NCBI RefSeq assembly: GCF_016117655.1
Contig: NZ_CP064936.1
Coordinates: 62,001 to 126,000, forward strand
Reading direction: 5' to 3'
Source of the DNA: Treponema peruense
GTDB taxonomy: Bacteria > Spirochaetota > Spirochaetia > Treponematales > Treponemataceae
Length of the DNA stretch: 64,000 bases
Shown piece after piece: positions 35,919-44,385 of the stretch. A program made the translations under genes and the position numbers. The first letter of the stretch is position 1. Every line of letters begins with the position of its first letter. The notes below the pieces were generated by a model that searched no databases, had not been told where the DNA came from, and was given only the letters and a program-made list of their open reading frames with translations.

Positions 35919-38192
35919 ATGCCCTTTCCGTCACTCCAGCTTCAAAAAGAATATCGTTCTCCACAACATGATGTTGCAAATGAATTTTTTGCGCCGGTTC
36001 TTGCGTGTTCAAAAATTTATAAACGCTCGGTTGGATTTTTTTCTTCGACTTCTCTTGAAATAATTACAAAAGGTATTTCGAGCCTTGTAAAAAATGGTGG
36101 AAAAATTCAAATTGTTGCTTCCCCAAAATTAAGCGAAGAAGACATTGAAGCAATAAGAATCGGTTATGATAAAAAATCAGAAATAATCGAAAAGCGTTTG
36201 CTTGGTGAATTGGAAAGTAAAGAAGAAAATTATTTTACAAATCAAAGATTGAATCTTCTTGCAAATTTGATTGCCAAAGATATTCTGTCAATAAAAATTG
36301 CTTTCAAAGATAATGGAAGCCTTGTAGGAATCTATCATGAGAAGCTCGGTGTGTTTGAAGACTTTGAAGGAAATATAATTGCATTCGACGGAAGTATGAA
36401 TGAATCAAAAACTGCAATGTGCTATAACTACGAAAGCATAAATGTATACTGCGGTTGGCTTTCAGAAGATAAAAGCCGTGTCGAGCTAAAAATAAAAGCA
36501 TTTGACAATATCTGGAATAACACAGAAGAAAATTTAAAGGTAGTAGAATTTCCGTCTGTTACAAAAAAGATTTTGGACAAGTATAAAACAAAAGATTTGG
36601 ACGTAAATGAAATAACAGCAAAACTTGAAAATTTGGATAAAGAAGATAGAAAAAAAACTGAATATAAAATTGATCGTTCAAACATGATAGGTGATGTAAA
36701 ACTTCCAATAGCAAGTCCTAAACTCAACATTCCAATTATTCCTTATGATGTTGATCTATATGATTATCAAAAAGATGCTATTGATGAATGGGCTGATAAT
36801 AATTTTTGCGGAATTTTTGATATGGCTACAGGTACTGGTAAAACATTAACTGGATTGGGAGCTATAACAAGATGTAGTAAAGAACACGAAGATAACCTCG
36901 TCGTTATAGTTGTTGCTCCATATCAACATCTAGTAGAACAGTGGGTAGAAGATATTGAAAGATTTAACATAAAACCAATTATAGCTTATTCAACTTCATC
37001 TCAAAAAAATTGGAAAGATAGATTAAAAAGAGCAATTCGCGATAAGAAGCTCAGACTAAAAGACAAAGAATTTTTCCTTCTTGTTACAACAAATGCAACA
37101 TTTAAAAGTAATTTTGTTCAGGAGCAAATTAATAACATTGATGGAGATATTCTTCTTGTTATAGATGAAGCTCATAATGCAGGCTCTGGGGAATTTAAAA
37201 AATATCTTGATTCAAAATTTAAATATAGACTTGCTCTCTCAGCAACTTTAGATCGCCATAATGATGAAGAAGGAACTGATTTTCTACACAATTATTTTGG
37301 TAAAGTTTGTATTCATTATGACTTGGAAAGAGCTATTGATGAAAAAAAATTAACTCCTTATAAATATTTCCCAGTTTTAGTTTATCTAACAGAAGAAGAG
37401 TTGTCTGAATATAAACATATTTCTGCAGAAATGATTAATCATTTAAAGAAAAACAAAAGTGGGAAAATGGAACTTGATACATATGGACAAAAGCTAGCGA
37501 TAAAAAGGTCTCGTATTATTGCCGGAGCTCAAAATAAACTTGATGTATTTAAGGAGCAAATCCTTCCGTATAAAGATAAAACAAATATTCTTGTTTATTG
37601 TGGTTCAACTACAGTTATATCAGATGCTGTAAAAGAAGATTATGACAAATCAGAAATAGGTGAACGCCAAATTATTGCTATAACAAAAATAATGGGTCAA
37701 GAAATGAACATGCAGGTTTCACGTTTTACTTCTGAGGAAGATATCGAAACTCGGAAAGTGATAACTGAAAGATTTAAGAGTGAGAAATTACAGGCAATAA
37801 TAGCTATAAAATGTCTTGATGAAGGAGTAAATATTCCTTCCATAAAGACTGCATTTATCCTGGCTAGTACAACAAATCCAAAAGAGTATATTCAACGTCG
37901 TGGTCGTGTCCTCAGAATGTGGCCAGGTAAAGAATATGCCGAAATATTTGATTTTGTTACTTTACCAAGAGAACTTGATAGCGTTCCCAATCATACAGAA
38001 GAAGAGGTAAAAGGAGATTTGTCATTAGTAAAAAATGAATTACGTAGAATTAAAGAATTTTCAAGCATTGCAATGAATAGAATGGATAGTTTTAGTTTGA
38101 TAGATGAAATACAAAGTACCTATCAGATTACAGATAAAGATTTGTATGGAGATAATAATTCTCAGGAGGAGGATTTTAATAATGGAAACTGA
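35919..38192 (+). CDS. PLD-like nuclease fused to SF2 helicase
   Basis: A 757-residue defence-type protein. Residues 1-200 are phospholipase D-like: GGKIQIVASPKLSEEDIEAI and YHEKLGVFEDFEG (HxK) with FDGSMNESKTA. The helicase follows: DMATGTGKTL (Walker A, about 302-311), LLVIDEAHNAG (DEAH, about 411-421), LALSATLD (motif III), and motifs V/VI KCLDEGVNIPSI and YIQRRGRVLRMWPGK. It lies 4 bp after the sspE-like gene. It probably unwinds and cuts or scans DNA. I do not match it to a named system; it heads the second module of the island. Confidence 0.88.
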   Translation: MPFPSLQLQKEYRSPQHDVANEFFAPVLACSKIYKRSVGFFSSTSLEIITKGISSLVKNGGKIQIVASPKLSEEDIEAIRIGYDKKSEIIEKRLLGELESKEENYFTNQRLNLLANLIAKDILSIKIAFKDNGSLVGIYHEKLGVFEDFEGNIIAFDGSMNESKTAMCYNYESINVYCGWLSEDKSRVELKIKAFDNIWNNTEENLKVVEFPSVTKKILDKYKTKDLDVNEITAKLENLDKEDRKKTEYKIDRSNMIGDVKLPIASPKLNIPIIPYDVDLYDYQKDAIDEWADNNFCGIFDMATGTGKTLTGLGAITRCSKEHEDNLVVIVVAPYQHLVEQWVEDIERFNIKPIIAYSTSSQKNWKDRLKRAIRDKKLRLKDKEFFLLVTTNATFKSNFVQEQINNIDGDILLVIDEAHNAGSGEFKKYLDSKFKYRLALSATLDRHNDEEGTDFLHNYFGKVCIHYDLERAIDEKKLTPYKYFPVLVYLTEEELSEYKHISAEMINHLKKNKSGKMELDTYGQKLAIKRSRIIAGAQNKLDVFKEQILPYKDKTNILVYCGSTTVISDAVKEDYDKSEIGERQIIAITKIMGQEMNMQVSRFTSEEDIETRKVITERFKSEKLQAIIAIKCLDEGVNIPSIKTAFILASTTNPKEYIQRRGRVLRMWPGKEYAEIFDFVTLPRELDSVPNHTEEEVKGDLSLVKNELRRIKEFSSIAMNRMDSFSLIDEIQSTYQITDKDLYGDNNSQEEDFNNGN

Positions 38193-38355
38193 TAACGAAA
38201 TTAAAGTGGATGAAACAAAAGTCGAGGCGTTAACAAGAAAAATTATTTTAATGGAAAATATGAATTTGAAGACTCACAATAAAAGTGATCCTCAAATGAT
38301 TAGTGATATTCAGAAAGCAATAGAGGAGGCCGTTCAATGTTACTCGAATCAATAA
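38182..38355 (+). CDS. Small acidic protein, 57 aa
   Basis: A short gene missed by usual length limits: METDNEIKVDETKVEALTRK at the N-terminus and SDIQKAIEEAVQCYSNQ at the C-terminus. It has a very strong ribosome site (AGGAGGA) 7 bp before ATG 38182, overlaps the helicase stop by 11 bp and the ATPase start by 19 bp. Predicted helical, without membrane segments. Its placement suggests a structural or regulatory subunit bound to the helicase or the DndD-like ATPase. No family is recognised. Confidence 0.75.
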   Translation: METDNEIKVDETKVEALTRKIILMENMNLKTHNKSDPQMISDIQKAIEEAVQCYSNQ

Positions 38356-40337
38356 AACTTCATAATTTTAGGCAATATAAGGATACATCGCTTGATTTTG
38401 CGCAGGATATTCAAGGAAAAAATGTCACTATTATTATTGGTGAAAATGGCAGTGGAAAAACTACATTCTTACAAAGTTTTTTCTGGTGCTTGTACGGAAT
38501 AACTAATTTCAAAGATCAGGTAGTTCTAAACAAAGATGAAGCTTATAATATGACTCCAGAAACACCAAGAGATGTTTATGTAGAACTTAAATTAAAACAT
38601 GGTGACAATCAGTACACAATCACTAGAAAACAGAAGTTTAAAAAAGATAACTCCAATAATGTGAAGGCTGACGGCAATTCTGTTTGTGAAATAGTAAAAA
38701 AAGATAGTACAGGTAATGATTCATTTATTGAAGCAACTAAACGAGAAATGACAATAAATTCTATTCTTCGGAATGAACTTGCAAGATATTTTTTCTTTGA
38801 TGGTGAACGAATCGAAACCATGGGAAAGGAAATTTCAGGTTATAAAAAAACAGAAGAATTTGCAGAAGCTGTAGAAGGCTTACTTGGATTAAAGGGTATG
38901 CAAAAAGCCATTGAGCACCTGAACGGCGGACCTAAAAATTCAGTTATTGGAAAATATAACCAGCAGTATGATTCTTCGAGTGACTCAGAAGTAAAGCGAC
39001 TCACAGATATTATTACTGATTGCGATGATAAGATTTACTCTATGGAAAAACGTATTGATGAAATAGAAAGCGAAAATAAAAAAGCTGAAGAAATAAAATA
39101 TAATAAACAGGAAGAATTAAAAGAATATCAGTCTAGCAAGGAACTTCAAGAAGAAAAGGAAAAGTTTGAAAAGGAAATAAAATCAGAGAATTTAAATAAG
39201 GCAGATGCTCAAAAAGATATTTGCCGAGAATTTAATATTCAATCTACTTCTTTTTTGTCTGCAGGCTTAATTAAACCGGCTTTTGATATTCTTGTTAAAC
39301 TTAAAATATCTGGAAGTGATATTCCAAATATTACCGACAAGACTATACAATATTTGATCGACCACAAGCGCTGTCTTTGTGGAACATGCCTTTCAGAAGG
39401 TTCTGCAGAGTTAGAAGAAGTAAAGAAATGGTTTGAAGTTTTGCCACCTAAATCAATAGGAAATATGGTCAATGATTTCAAAATGACAGCAAGGACTAGA
39501 CTTAATGCTTTAAATGATTTTATTGCATTCAGAGACCAAAAACTTGCTAAAATTGGAGAATGTGATGATCAAATAACAAATGCAGAAGATTACATTCATA
39601 ATAATATAGATCCGAAACTTAATGGCAGTGATGTTGAAGAAATTGTTAGAACAATTTCTTCAAAGATTTCTGAATGTGAACGGACTATAAAAAAAAATAA
39701 TCAGGACCGTAGTGAATTAGACCGTAACATAGGCGGAACAAAGAAGGAACGAGAAAGTGCTGAAAATCAACGCAAAGAACTTGCCCTTAAAAACAAAGCC
39801 AATAGGCAAATCGAAATATACAAAGCTTATGCAGGGCAAATATTTGACAAATTGCTAAATAAATATAATGAGAGCGAAAAAGAAGTAAGAGCCCGTCTTG
39901 AAAATAACATGAATGAAATTTTTAAGACAATTAACAATGGTGACCTTACGGTTCATATTAATAATAAATATCAGATTGACGTTATTGCTAACAATGTTAA
40001 TGGAAAAGTCGAAACATCAGAAGGGCAAAGCATTTCAGTAATTTTCTCATTTATTACAAGTATGATTAAAATGTCTCGTGAAAATAGGCTTTCCAGTGAT
40101 AAAGATAAACAGGAACTTTCATCTGATATTTATCCTCTTGTGATGGATGCACCACTTTCAAAATTCGATAAAAAACATATTAAAGCAGTATGCGAAACAA
40201 TTCCGCATTTAACAGAGCAGGTTGTTATCTTTATTAAAGATACTGACGGTGATTTAGCAAAGGAATATATGAGTGATAAGATAGGAAAATCACATCATTT
40301 TAGAAAAATCAGCGAAACAGAAACTGTGCTTGAGTAG
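38337..40337 (+). CDS. DndD/Rad50-like ATPase
   Basis: A 666-residue SMC-like ATPase. N-terminal half-site: MLLESIKLHNFRQYKDTSLD and IIIGENGSGKTTFLQSFFW (Walker A, about 33-51). Two long coiled coils surround a hinge carrying KRCLCGTCL (CxxC, about 343-351), as in DndD and Rad50 zinc hooks. The C-terminal half has a signature-like SEGQSISVIFSF and Walker B LVMDAPLSKFDKKH (about 600-613). DndD helps phosphorothioation in Dnd systems, but no DndC or DndE accompanies this one, so here it more likely works with the PLD-helicase. Confidence 0.88.
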   Translation: MLLESIKLHNFRQYKDTSLDFAQDIQGKNVTIIIGENGSGKTTFLQSFFWCLYGITNFKDQVVLNKDEAYNMTPETPRDVYVELKLKHGDNQYTITRKQKFKKDNSNNVKADGNSVCEIVKKDSTGNDSFIEATKREMTINSILRNELARYFFFDGERIETMGKEISGYKKTEEFAEAVEGLLGLKGMQKAIEHLNGGPKNSVIGKYNQQYDSSSDSEVKRLTDIITDCDDKIYSMEKRIDEIESENKKAEEIKYNKQEELKEYQSSKELQEEKEKFEKEIKSENLNKADAQKDICREFNIQSTSFLSAGLIKPAFDILVKLKISGSDIPNITDKTIQYLIDHKRCLCGTCLSEGSAELEEVKKWFEVLPPKSIGNMVNDFKMTARTRLNALNDFIAFRDQKLAKIGECDDQITNAEDYIHNNIDPKLNGSDVEEIVRTISSKISECERTIKKNNQDRSELDRNIGGTKKERESAENQRKELALKNKANRQIEIYKAYAGQIFDKLLNKYNESEKEVRARLENNMNEIFKTINNGDLTVHINNKYQIDVIANNVNGKVETSEGQSISVIFSFITSMIKMSRENRLSSDKDKQELSSDIYPLVMDAPLSKFDKKHIKAVCETIPHLTEQVVIFIKDTDGDLAKEYMSDKIGKSHHFRKISETETVLE

Positions 40338-40354
40338 GAATAGGAGGAATAATT

Positions 40355-40882
40355 ATGTTTGATAAAGAAATTCGTATAACAGGAAAACATGGTTTGTATA
40401 CGAATATGCTTGCCAATAATTTTGGTGAAATAAATGCTAAACTTTTCAATCGCAATATTGATGTATATATTCAAGCCCCTATTATAGGTTTCTTGTACCA
40501 AAGAAAAGCTTTAAAGGATACTACAACAAAAGATCAGAATGGAAAAGTTCCTGATGCTCATATTTTGAAAGACCAAATGATAAATGCTAAGGATAATCTT
40601 ACATTTAATATGCAACTGATACTTCTACTTGATGAAAATTATGAGAAAAACGAAGAAGAAAGGATTAATAGAGCTTTTCGGAATTTCGGTAAAGACGAGA
40701 AAGACTTGGAACTATTTGATTCTTACGTTTTAGGCGGTATTGAGGTATTATATGAAAAACTTTTGCAAAATGCTTCTAAACCTGATGACTACATCGAAAA
40801 TCTTACAATGTTTACAGATGATATAAATGACTTATTTAATTCTGAGATAAATAAGGAAGAACTTTTAACTAAACTTCAGTAA
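40355..40882 (+). CDS. Unknown protein in defence module, 175 aa
   Basis: A soluble protein with strong ribosome site (TAGGAGG) before ATG 40355. It begins MFDKEIRITGKHGLYTNMLA, has a central IQAPIIGFLYQRKALKDTTT, then a helical half rich in Glu/Asp (about 85-175) with NEEERINRAFRNFG. I could not assign it to a family. It does not resemble DndE, which is shorter and starts differently. Gaps of 17 bp and 9 bp to its neighbours make it part of the operon. Confidence 0.8.
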   Translation: MFDKEIRITGKHGLYTNMLANNFGEINAKLFNRNIDVYIQAPIIGFLYQRKALKDTTTKDQNGKVPDAHILKDQMINAKDNLTFNMQLILLLDENYEKNEEERINRAFRNFGKDEKDLELFDSYVLGGIEVLYEKLLQNASKPDDYIENLTMFTDDINDLFNSEINKEELLTKLQ

Positions 40883-40891
40883 AAATTTATA

Positions 40892-42058
40892 ATGACAGAA
40901 CAATTATTGGATAAATCTTTTAATCTTCTCATGCAAAAATCAAAAGAGCAAGGTTATTTGCTCTTTGATGATATTTTTAAAATGTCAGAAGATTATGAAT
41001 TAGATGTCCAAGATATTGATACACTGTCTTCAAGGATTCTGGAGAATGGGGTCATACTGTTAGAGCAAAAACCTGTTAATAAAAAGATAGTAAAAAACAA
41101 TACTGAAAATACGGAAGACTTTGAGGATTGGTCACATAATGACTATGAGCCTGTTTTTAGTGAAATAATTGAGAAGGAGCCTGAACAAGAACTTTTTATA
41201 AATTATATTCGGAATATAGTTCCTCCGCAAAGACATGAAATGCAGAATTTGAAATATCAACTCTTGGAAGGAAATAAATTTGCTCGTAAAAGAGTAATTG
41301 AGATGCATTTGAGACTAGCTGTAAAACAAGCCTTAAAATTTTCAAAACAGTTTGAACAAGATTTAAATGAAATGATTTCTTGTTCATGTGAGGGATTAAT
41401 TCTTGCAGTGGATGCATATAAGCCTGATGAAAATAGAAAATTTTCTGCATATGCTTCTCTATGGATTATGAATGTAATGAAACGTAATATAAATACCAAG
41501 CGCCTGCTTTTTTATTATCCTACACATGTTTTAGAGAAATATATAATTCTATTTAAGAACAGAGAAAAATTTAATCGAAACTTTCATGAAAAACAGATTC
41601 AAGACGATTATTTAGAAAGAATTGCTGAATTTTTAGAAGTGGATTTGGAAAATGCAAAATATATTACATCTGCCTTTAATGAAATTCAAAGCTTGGATAA
41701 AATACTTGATAATGATACATGGGAAGTTGAAAAAGAAATAGAAAAAATCGATTTTAAAAAAGTAGATAGGTATTCTTTTGAAGACAACATGATTTATCCT
41801 ATATTTATGGAACATTTTCATTCTGTTATAAAATCTGTAATTGATAGTATTCCTTTCAGAGAGGAAAAAATATTAAAATATAGATTTGGATTTGGTGAAT
41901 CATTCTTTACACCCATTCAAGAATTAACTCTTGATAGTATAGGAAGATTGATGGGAGTTAGTAGAGAAAGAATAAGGCAATTAGAGCTAAAATCCTTAAA
42001 ACGTCTTAGACATCCAAGAAGAGCCGGTCTTTTACGCCCCTATTGGGAGTCTGAGTAA
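40892..42058 (+). CDS. Sigma-70-type RNA polymerase sigma factor
   Basis: A 388-residue sigma factor. Residues 1-60 look like region 1.1 of primary sigma factors (KSKEQGYLLFDDIFKM then ID-TLSSRILENGVILLEQK). An acidic linker leads to region 1.2/2 (EGNKFARKRVIEMHLRLAVK, EMISCSCEGLILAVDAYKPD, RKFSAYASLWIMNVMKRNI), region 3, and region 4.2 (TLDSIGRLMGVSRERIRQLE then LKSLKRLRHPRR). It ends the PLD-helicase module, 9 bp after the 175-residue gene, without a clear ribosome site of its own. It is too diverged to be the housekeeping RpoD. Its likely role is to direct polymerase to special promoters, perhaps of the island itself. Confidence 0.9.
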   Translation: MTEQLLDKSFNLLMQKSKEQGYLLFDDIFKMSEDYELDVQDIDTLSSRILENGVILLEQKPVNKKIVKNNTENTEDFEDWSHNDYEPVFSEIIEKEPEQELFINYIRNIVPPQRHEMQNLKYQLLEGNKFARKRVIEMHLRLAVKQALKFSKQFEQDLNEMISCSCEGLILAVDAYKPDENRKFSAYASLWIMNVMKRNINTKRLLFYYPTHVLEKYIILFKNREKFNRNFHEKQIQDDYLERIAEFLEVDLENAKYITSAFNEIQSLDKILDNDTWEVEKEIEKIDFKKVDRYSFEDNMIYPIFMEHFHSVIKSVIDSIPFREEKILKYRFGFGESFFTPIQELTLDSIGRLMGVSRERIRQLELKSLKRLRHPRRAGLLRPYWESE

Positions 42059-42101
42059 ACCACTTAAAATATAAAAAATCTTCCGTGAAAATTACATAGT
42101 T

Positions 42102-42183
42102 TTTGCAAAATAGTGCAGTACAATGTGCTAAAATTTGCAGAATAGTGCAGTTTAACTTGACTTTTTTTGCAGAATAGTGCAGT
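42102..42183. repeat. Three 18-bp repeats at 32-bp spacing
   Basis: TTTGCAGAATAGTGCAGT occurs at 42134-42151 and 42166-42183, and with one change (AAAATAG for AGAATAG) at 42102-42119. The spacing is exactly 32 bp from start to start, close to three helical turns. The last copy ends 8 bp before the ATG of the AAA ATPase gene, where no normal ribosome site exists. Likely operator or binding array for a regulator. Confidence 0.85.
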
Positions 42184-42191
42184 TTTTAAGT

Positions 42192-43460
42192 ATGGAAGAA
42201 AAATTAATAGAAGAAGCGCTTGCAGAACAAAAAGAAGAATTTGCATTAAAGTTAAAAACTGATTTCTGCAAACGACGCGAAGAATCTCTTGTAGACTTGA
42301 ATTCATCACTTGCGCAGGTTGTTATTGGAGTCCGTCGAAGCGGAAAATCAACAATGTGTACAAATATTTTGAAATCAGGGGGAATTCTTTTTGGCTATGT
42401 AAACTTCGATGATGAACGTCTTTCCAATCTTAAAGCAGAAGACCTAAATCTTGTTCTTGAAACTTTGTACAAAATCTATGGTGATTTTAATCATCTTTTT
42501 ATAGACGAAATTCAGAATATCAGCGAATGGTATCTCTTTGTAAACCGCTTGATTCGTCAGGGAATGCATATCCTTATAACCGGCAGTAACGCAAAACTCT
42601 TAAGCGGAGAATTAGCAACCCATTTAACCGGCCGTCATATGCAAACAGAACTTTTTCCATTTTCATTTGCTGAATATTGTGCCTGCAAAAAAATAAATAC
42701 AAACTCAACTACAACAAAAAACAGAGCATTTTTGCGAGCCACTTTTGATGATTATTTGAAAGATGGAGGCTTTCCGGAACTACTTACCGAAAAACGAAAA
42801 CAGACATATATAAATTCACTTGTCCGGAATATTTTGAAAAATGATATAGAAAAACGATATTCAATAAAATACAAGGCAGCCTTTGAACAGCTTGCAGACC
42901 ACCTTTTGAATAATGTCCCTTGTGCTATAAACTACGCTGAACTGCAAAATACATTTAAATTAAAGTCAGCCCACACGGCAGAAAATTATGTTCAGTATCT
43001 CAAAAATGCTTATCTGATTCAGGGTCTTCATAAATATTCAAACAAAAGTAAAATACGTGTCCGTGCAGAAAAAGCCTACCCGGTCGATGTAGCTCTTATG
43101 AACAACCGTGAAAATGCCTTTGCTGGAGAAAATCTTGGCTGGCGTTTGGAATCAATCGTTTACATTGAACTTCTGCGCCGTTATAAGCCACTTGAATATG
43201 ACGTGTATTATTATGATGAAAATCGCTCTGAATGTGATTTTATTTTATGCAAAGGAAAATCAGTTGAATGTCTTATTCAGGTTTCTTACGATATTGCAAA
43301 TTCAAAAACTTTGCGGCGTGAATTAAACGGTTTGGAAAATGCCTCCAAAGCAACCGGTTGTAAAAAGCTTCTTCTTTTGACCTACGCAGATGAACAGCAA
43401 ATTGAACAGAACGGGCTGCAAATTGAAGTGCTGCCGGTTTGGAAGTGGTGTGTAAACTAA
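42192..43460 (+). CDS. AAA ATPase with DUF4143-type C-terminus
   Basis: A 422-residue protein of the AAA_14/DUF4143 group. Walker A VIGVRRSGKSTMCTNIL (about 44-60), Walker B HLFIDEIQNISEW (about 100-112), sensor ITGSNAKLLSGELATHLTGR, FPFSFAEYC, and a C-terminal nuclease-like fold (YYDENRSECDFILCKGKSVE). These proteins are common, often in several genome copies, and their role is poorly known; a toxin or defence function has been proposed for some. ATG 42192 is preferred to GTG 42177, which lies within a repeat copy. No ribosome site is visible for either. Confidence 0.85.
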   Translation: MEEKLIEEALAEQKEEFALKLKTDFCKRREESLVDLNSSLAQVVIGVRRSGKSTMCTNILKSGGILFGYVNFDDERLSNLKAEDLNLVLETLYKIYGDFNHLFIDEIQNISEWYLFVNRLIRQGMHILITGSNAKLLSGELATHLTGRHMQTELFPFSFAEYCACKKINTNSTTTKNRAFLRATFDDYLKDGGFPELLTEKRKQTYINSLVRNILKNDIEKRYSIKYKAAFEQLADHLLNNVPCAINYAELQNTFKLKSAHTAENYVQYLKNAYLIQGLHKYSNKSKIRVRAEKAYPVDVALMNNRENAFAGENLGWRLESIVYIELLRRYKPLEYDVYYYDENRSECDFILCKGKSVECLIQVSYDIANSKTLRRELNGLENASKATGCKKLLLLTYADEQQIEQNGLQIEVLPVWKWCVN

Positions 43461-43522
43461 AGCGTTACCAGACTGTTCCTTTAAATGAAACGGTTAATGC
43501 AGGTTTTTCAAATTAACCAAAT

Positions 43523-43645
43523 CGTTTGCAGAAAATTTTTGAACTCAAACTTGATATGATTATTGAACTTCAAAAAAGTGAACATCAACAAAACGAAGAA
43601 GATATTTCAGATTTGCAGCACATTTTTGGAAAAGTCAAACATTAA
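43523..43645 (+). pseudogene. Possible gene remnant
   Basis: An open stretch ends LKLDMIIELQKSEHQQNEED then ISDLQHIFGKVKH and a TAA at 43643-43645. Upstream the frame lacks a start that fits. It may be the 3' end of a decayed gene or a 29-residue peptide from ATG 43556. No family is recognised. Confidence 0.3.
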
Positions 43646-43660
43646 TTGAACAAAACCAAG

Positions 43661-43693
43661 CATCCTGCCGCCGCTGTTTGTAAAGGCAGGGTG
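43661..43693. terminator. Hairpin between AAA gene and aroK
   Basis: CATCCTGCC (43661-43669) pairs with GGCAGGGTG (43685-43693), one G-T pair. On the minus strand it is followed by CTTGGTTTTGTTC, so it probably ends the aroK transcript. A second small stem (CCTCC/GGAGG, 43699-43722) lies between it and the aroK stop. Confidence 0.5.
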
Positions 43694-43723
43694 TTTCCCT
43701 CCTGAACAAGCCGCCGGGAGGAA

Positions 43724-44311
43724 CTAATTTACCCTGGCTTCCAGTTTTTGCAGGGCGGCTATGATGCGGTCGGCATTTACTGCTTTGGGTGCGTTATCCA
43801 TTATTACCTTAATGTCAGATATGCCCGAATACATTCTGTCCCGGTCAATATAAAATTCATGGAAAATATCGCGCACGTCTTTTTCTGAGCGCGGATTTCT
43901 TTTGGCAATATAGGCAGGCAGGTTGCAAAGATTACCTTCGGCATCTATCTTTATTTCTCTGACAATTCTTTCTGAAGCAATATCTTCTTTTGCGCATAAA
44001 AAAACGAATGTTCCGAGCGGCCGCAGAATTTGCAGAGCCGCCGGGTTCATGCAAATGCCGCCGCCTGTTGCAATAACAGCGCTCCTTCCGCAGCCGGCAA
44101 TTTTGTCAGAAACAAACGTACATGCCGCAGCTTCAGCAGTCTTGAACGCTTCTTCCCCAGACTCGGTATAAATTTCTCTGGCGCTTTTGCCTGTCATGTC
44201 GACAATAACCTGGTCAGTATCGTATGTATCAAAGTCAAGTTTTTTTCCAAGAAGGACCGACTGTGATGACTTGCCGCAATGTTTGATGCCCAAAAGAATA
44301 ACAGACTTCAT
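43724..44311 (-). CDS. aroK: Shikimate kinase
   Basis: A 195-residue P-loop kinase of the aromatic amino acid pathway: Walker A LGIKHCGKSSQS, shikimate-binding DTDQVIVDMTGKSAREIYTE, ATGGGICM with the conserved Gly triplet, and the lid RNPRSEKDVRD. Slightly longer than the E. coli enzyme. 75 bp downstream of the sugar kinase on the same strand. GluAsp-rich insert around IKIDAEGN is unusual but the core is intact. Confidence 0.9.
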   Translation of the reverse strand: MKSVILLGIKHCGKSSQSVLLGKKLDFDTYDTDQVIVDMTGKSAREIYTESGEEAFKTAEAAACTFVSDKIAGCGRSAVIATGGGICMNPAALQILRPLGTFVFLCAKEDIASERIVREIKIDAEGNLCNLPAYIAKRNPRSEKDVRDIFHEFYIDRDRMYSGISDIKVIMDNAPKAVNADRIIAALQKLEARVN

Positions 44312-44385
44312 GTTTCAATTATACATATAAATGCGTGAATGTTCAAATATCGGGCAGTTATTCCGACAAAAGCGCAAAAAAAGTG

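Noticed and set aside
40355-40882. DndE next to a DndD-like gene
   Set aside because: The protein is longer and its start and body do not resemble DndE, and DndC is not adjacent.
42102-42183. A possible short CRISPR array
   Set aside because: Only three copies of 18 bp with 14-bp gaps, no unique spacers of usual length and no cas genes. It fits an operator array better.
40892-43460. A prophage origin for the sigma factor region
   Set aside because: No integrase, capsid, terminase or lysis genes nearby; the neighbours are defence-type.
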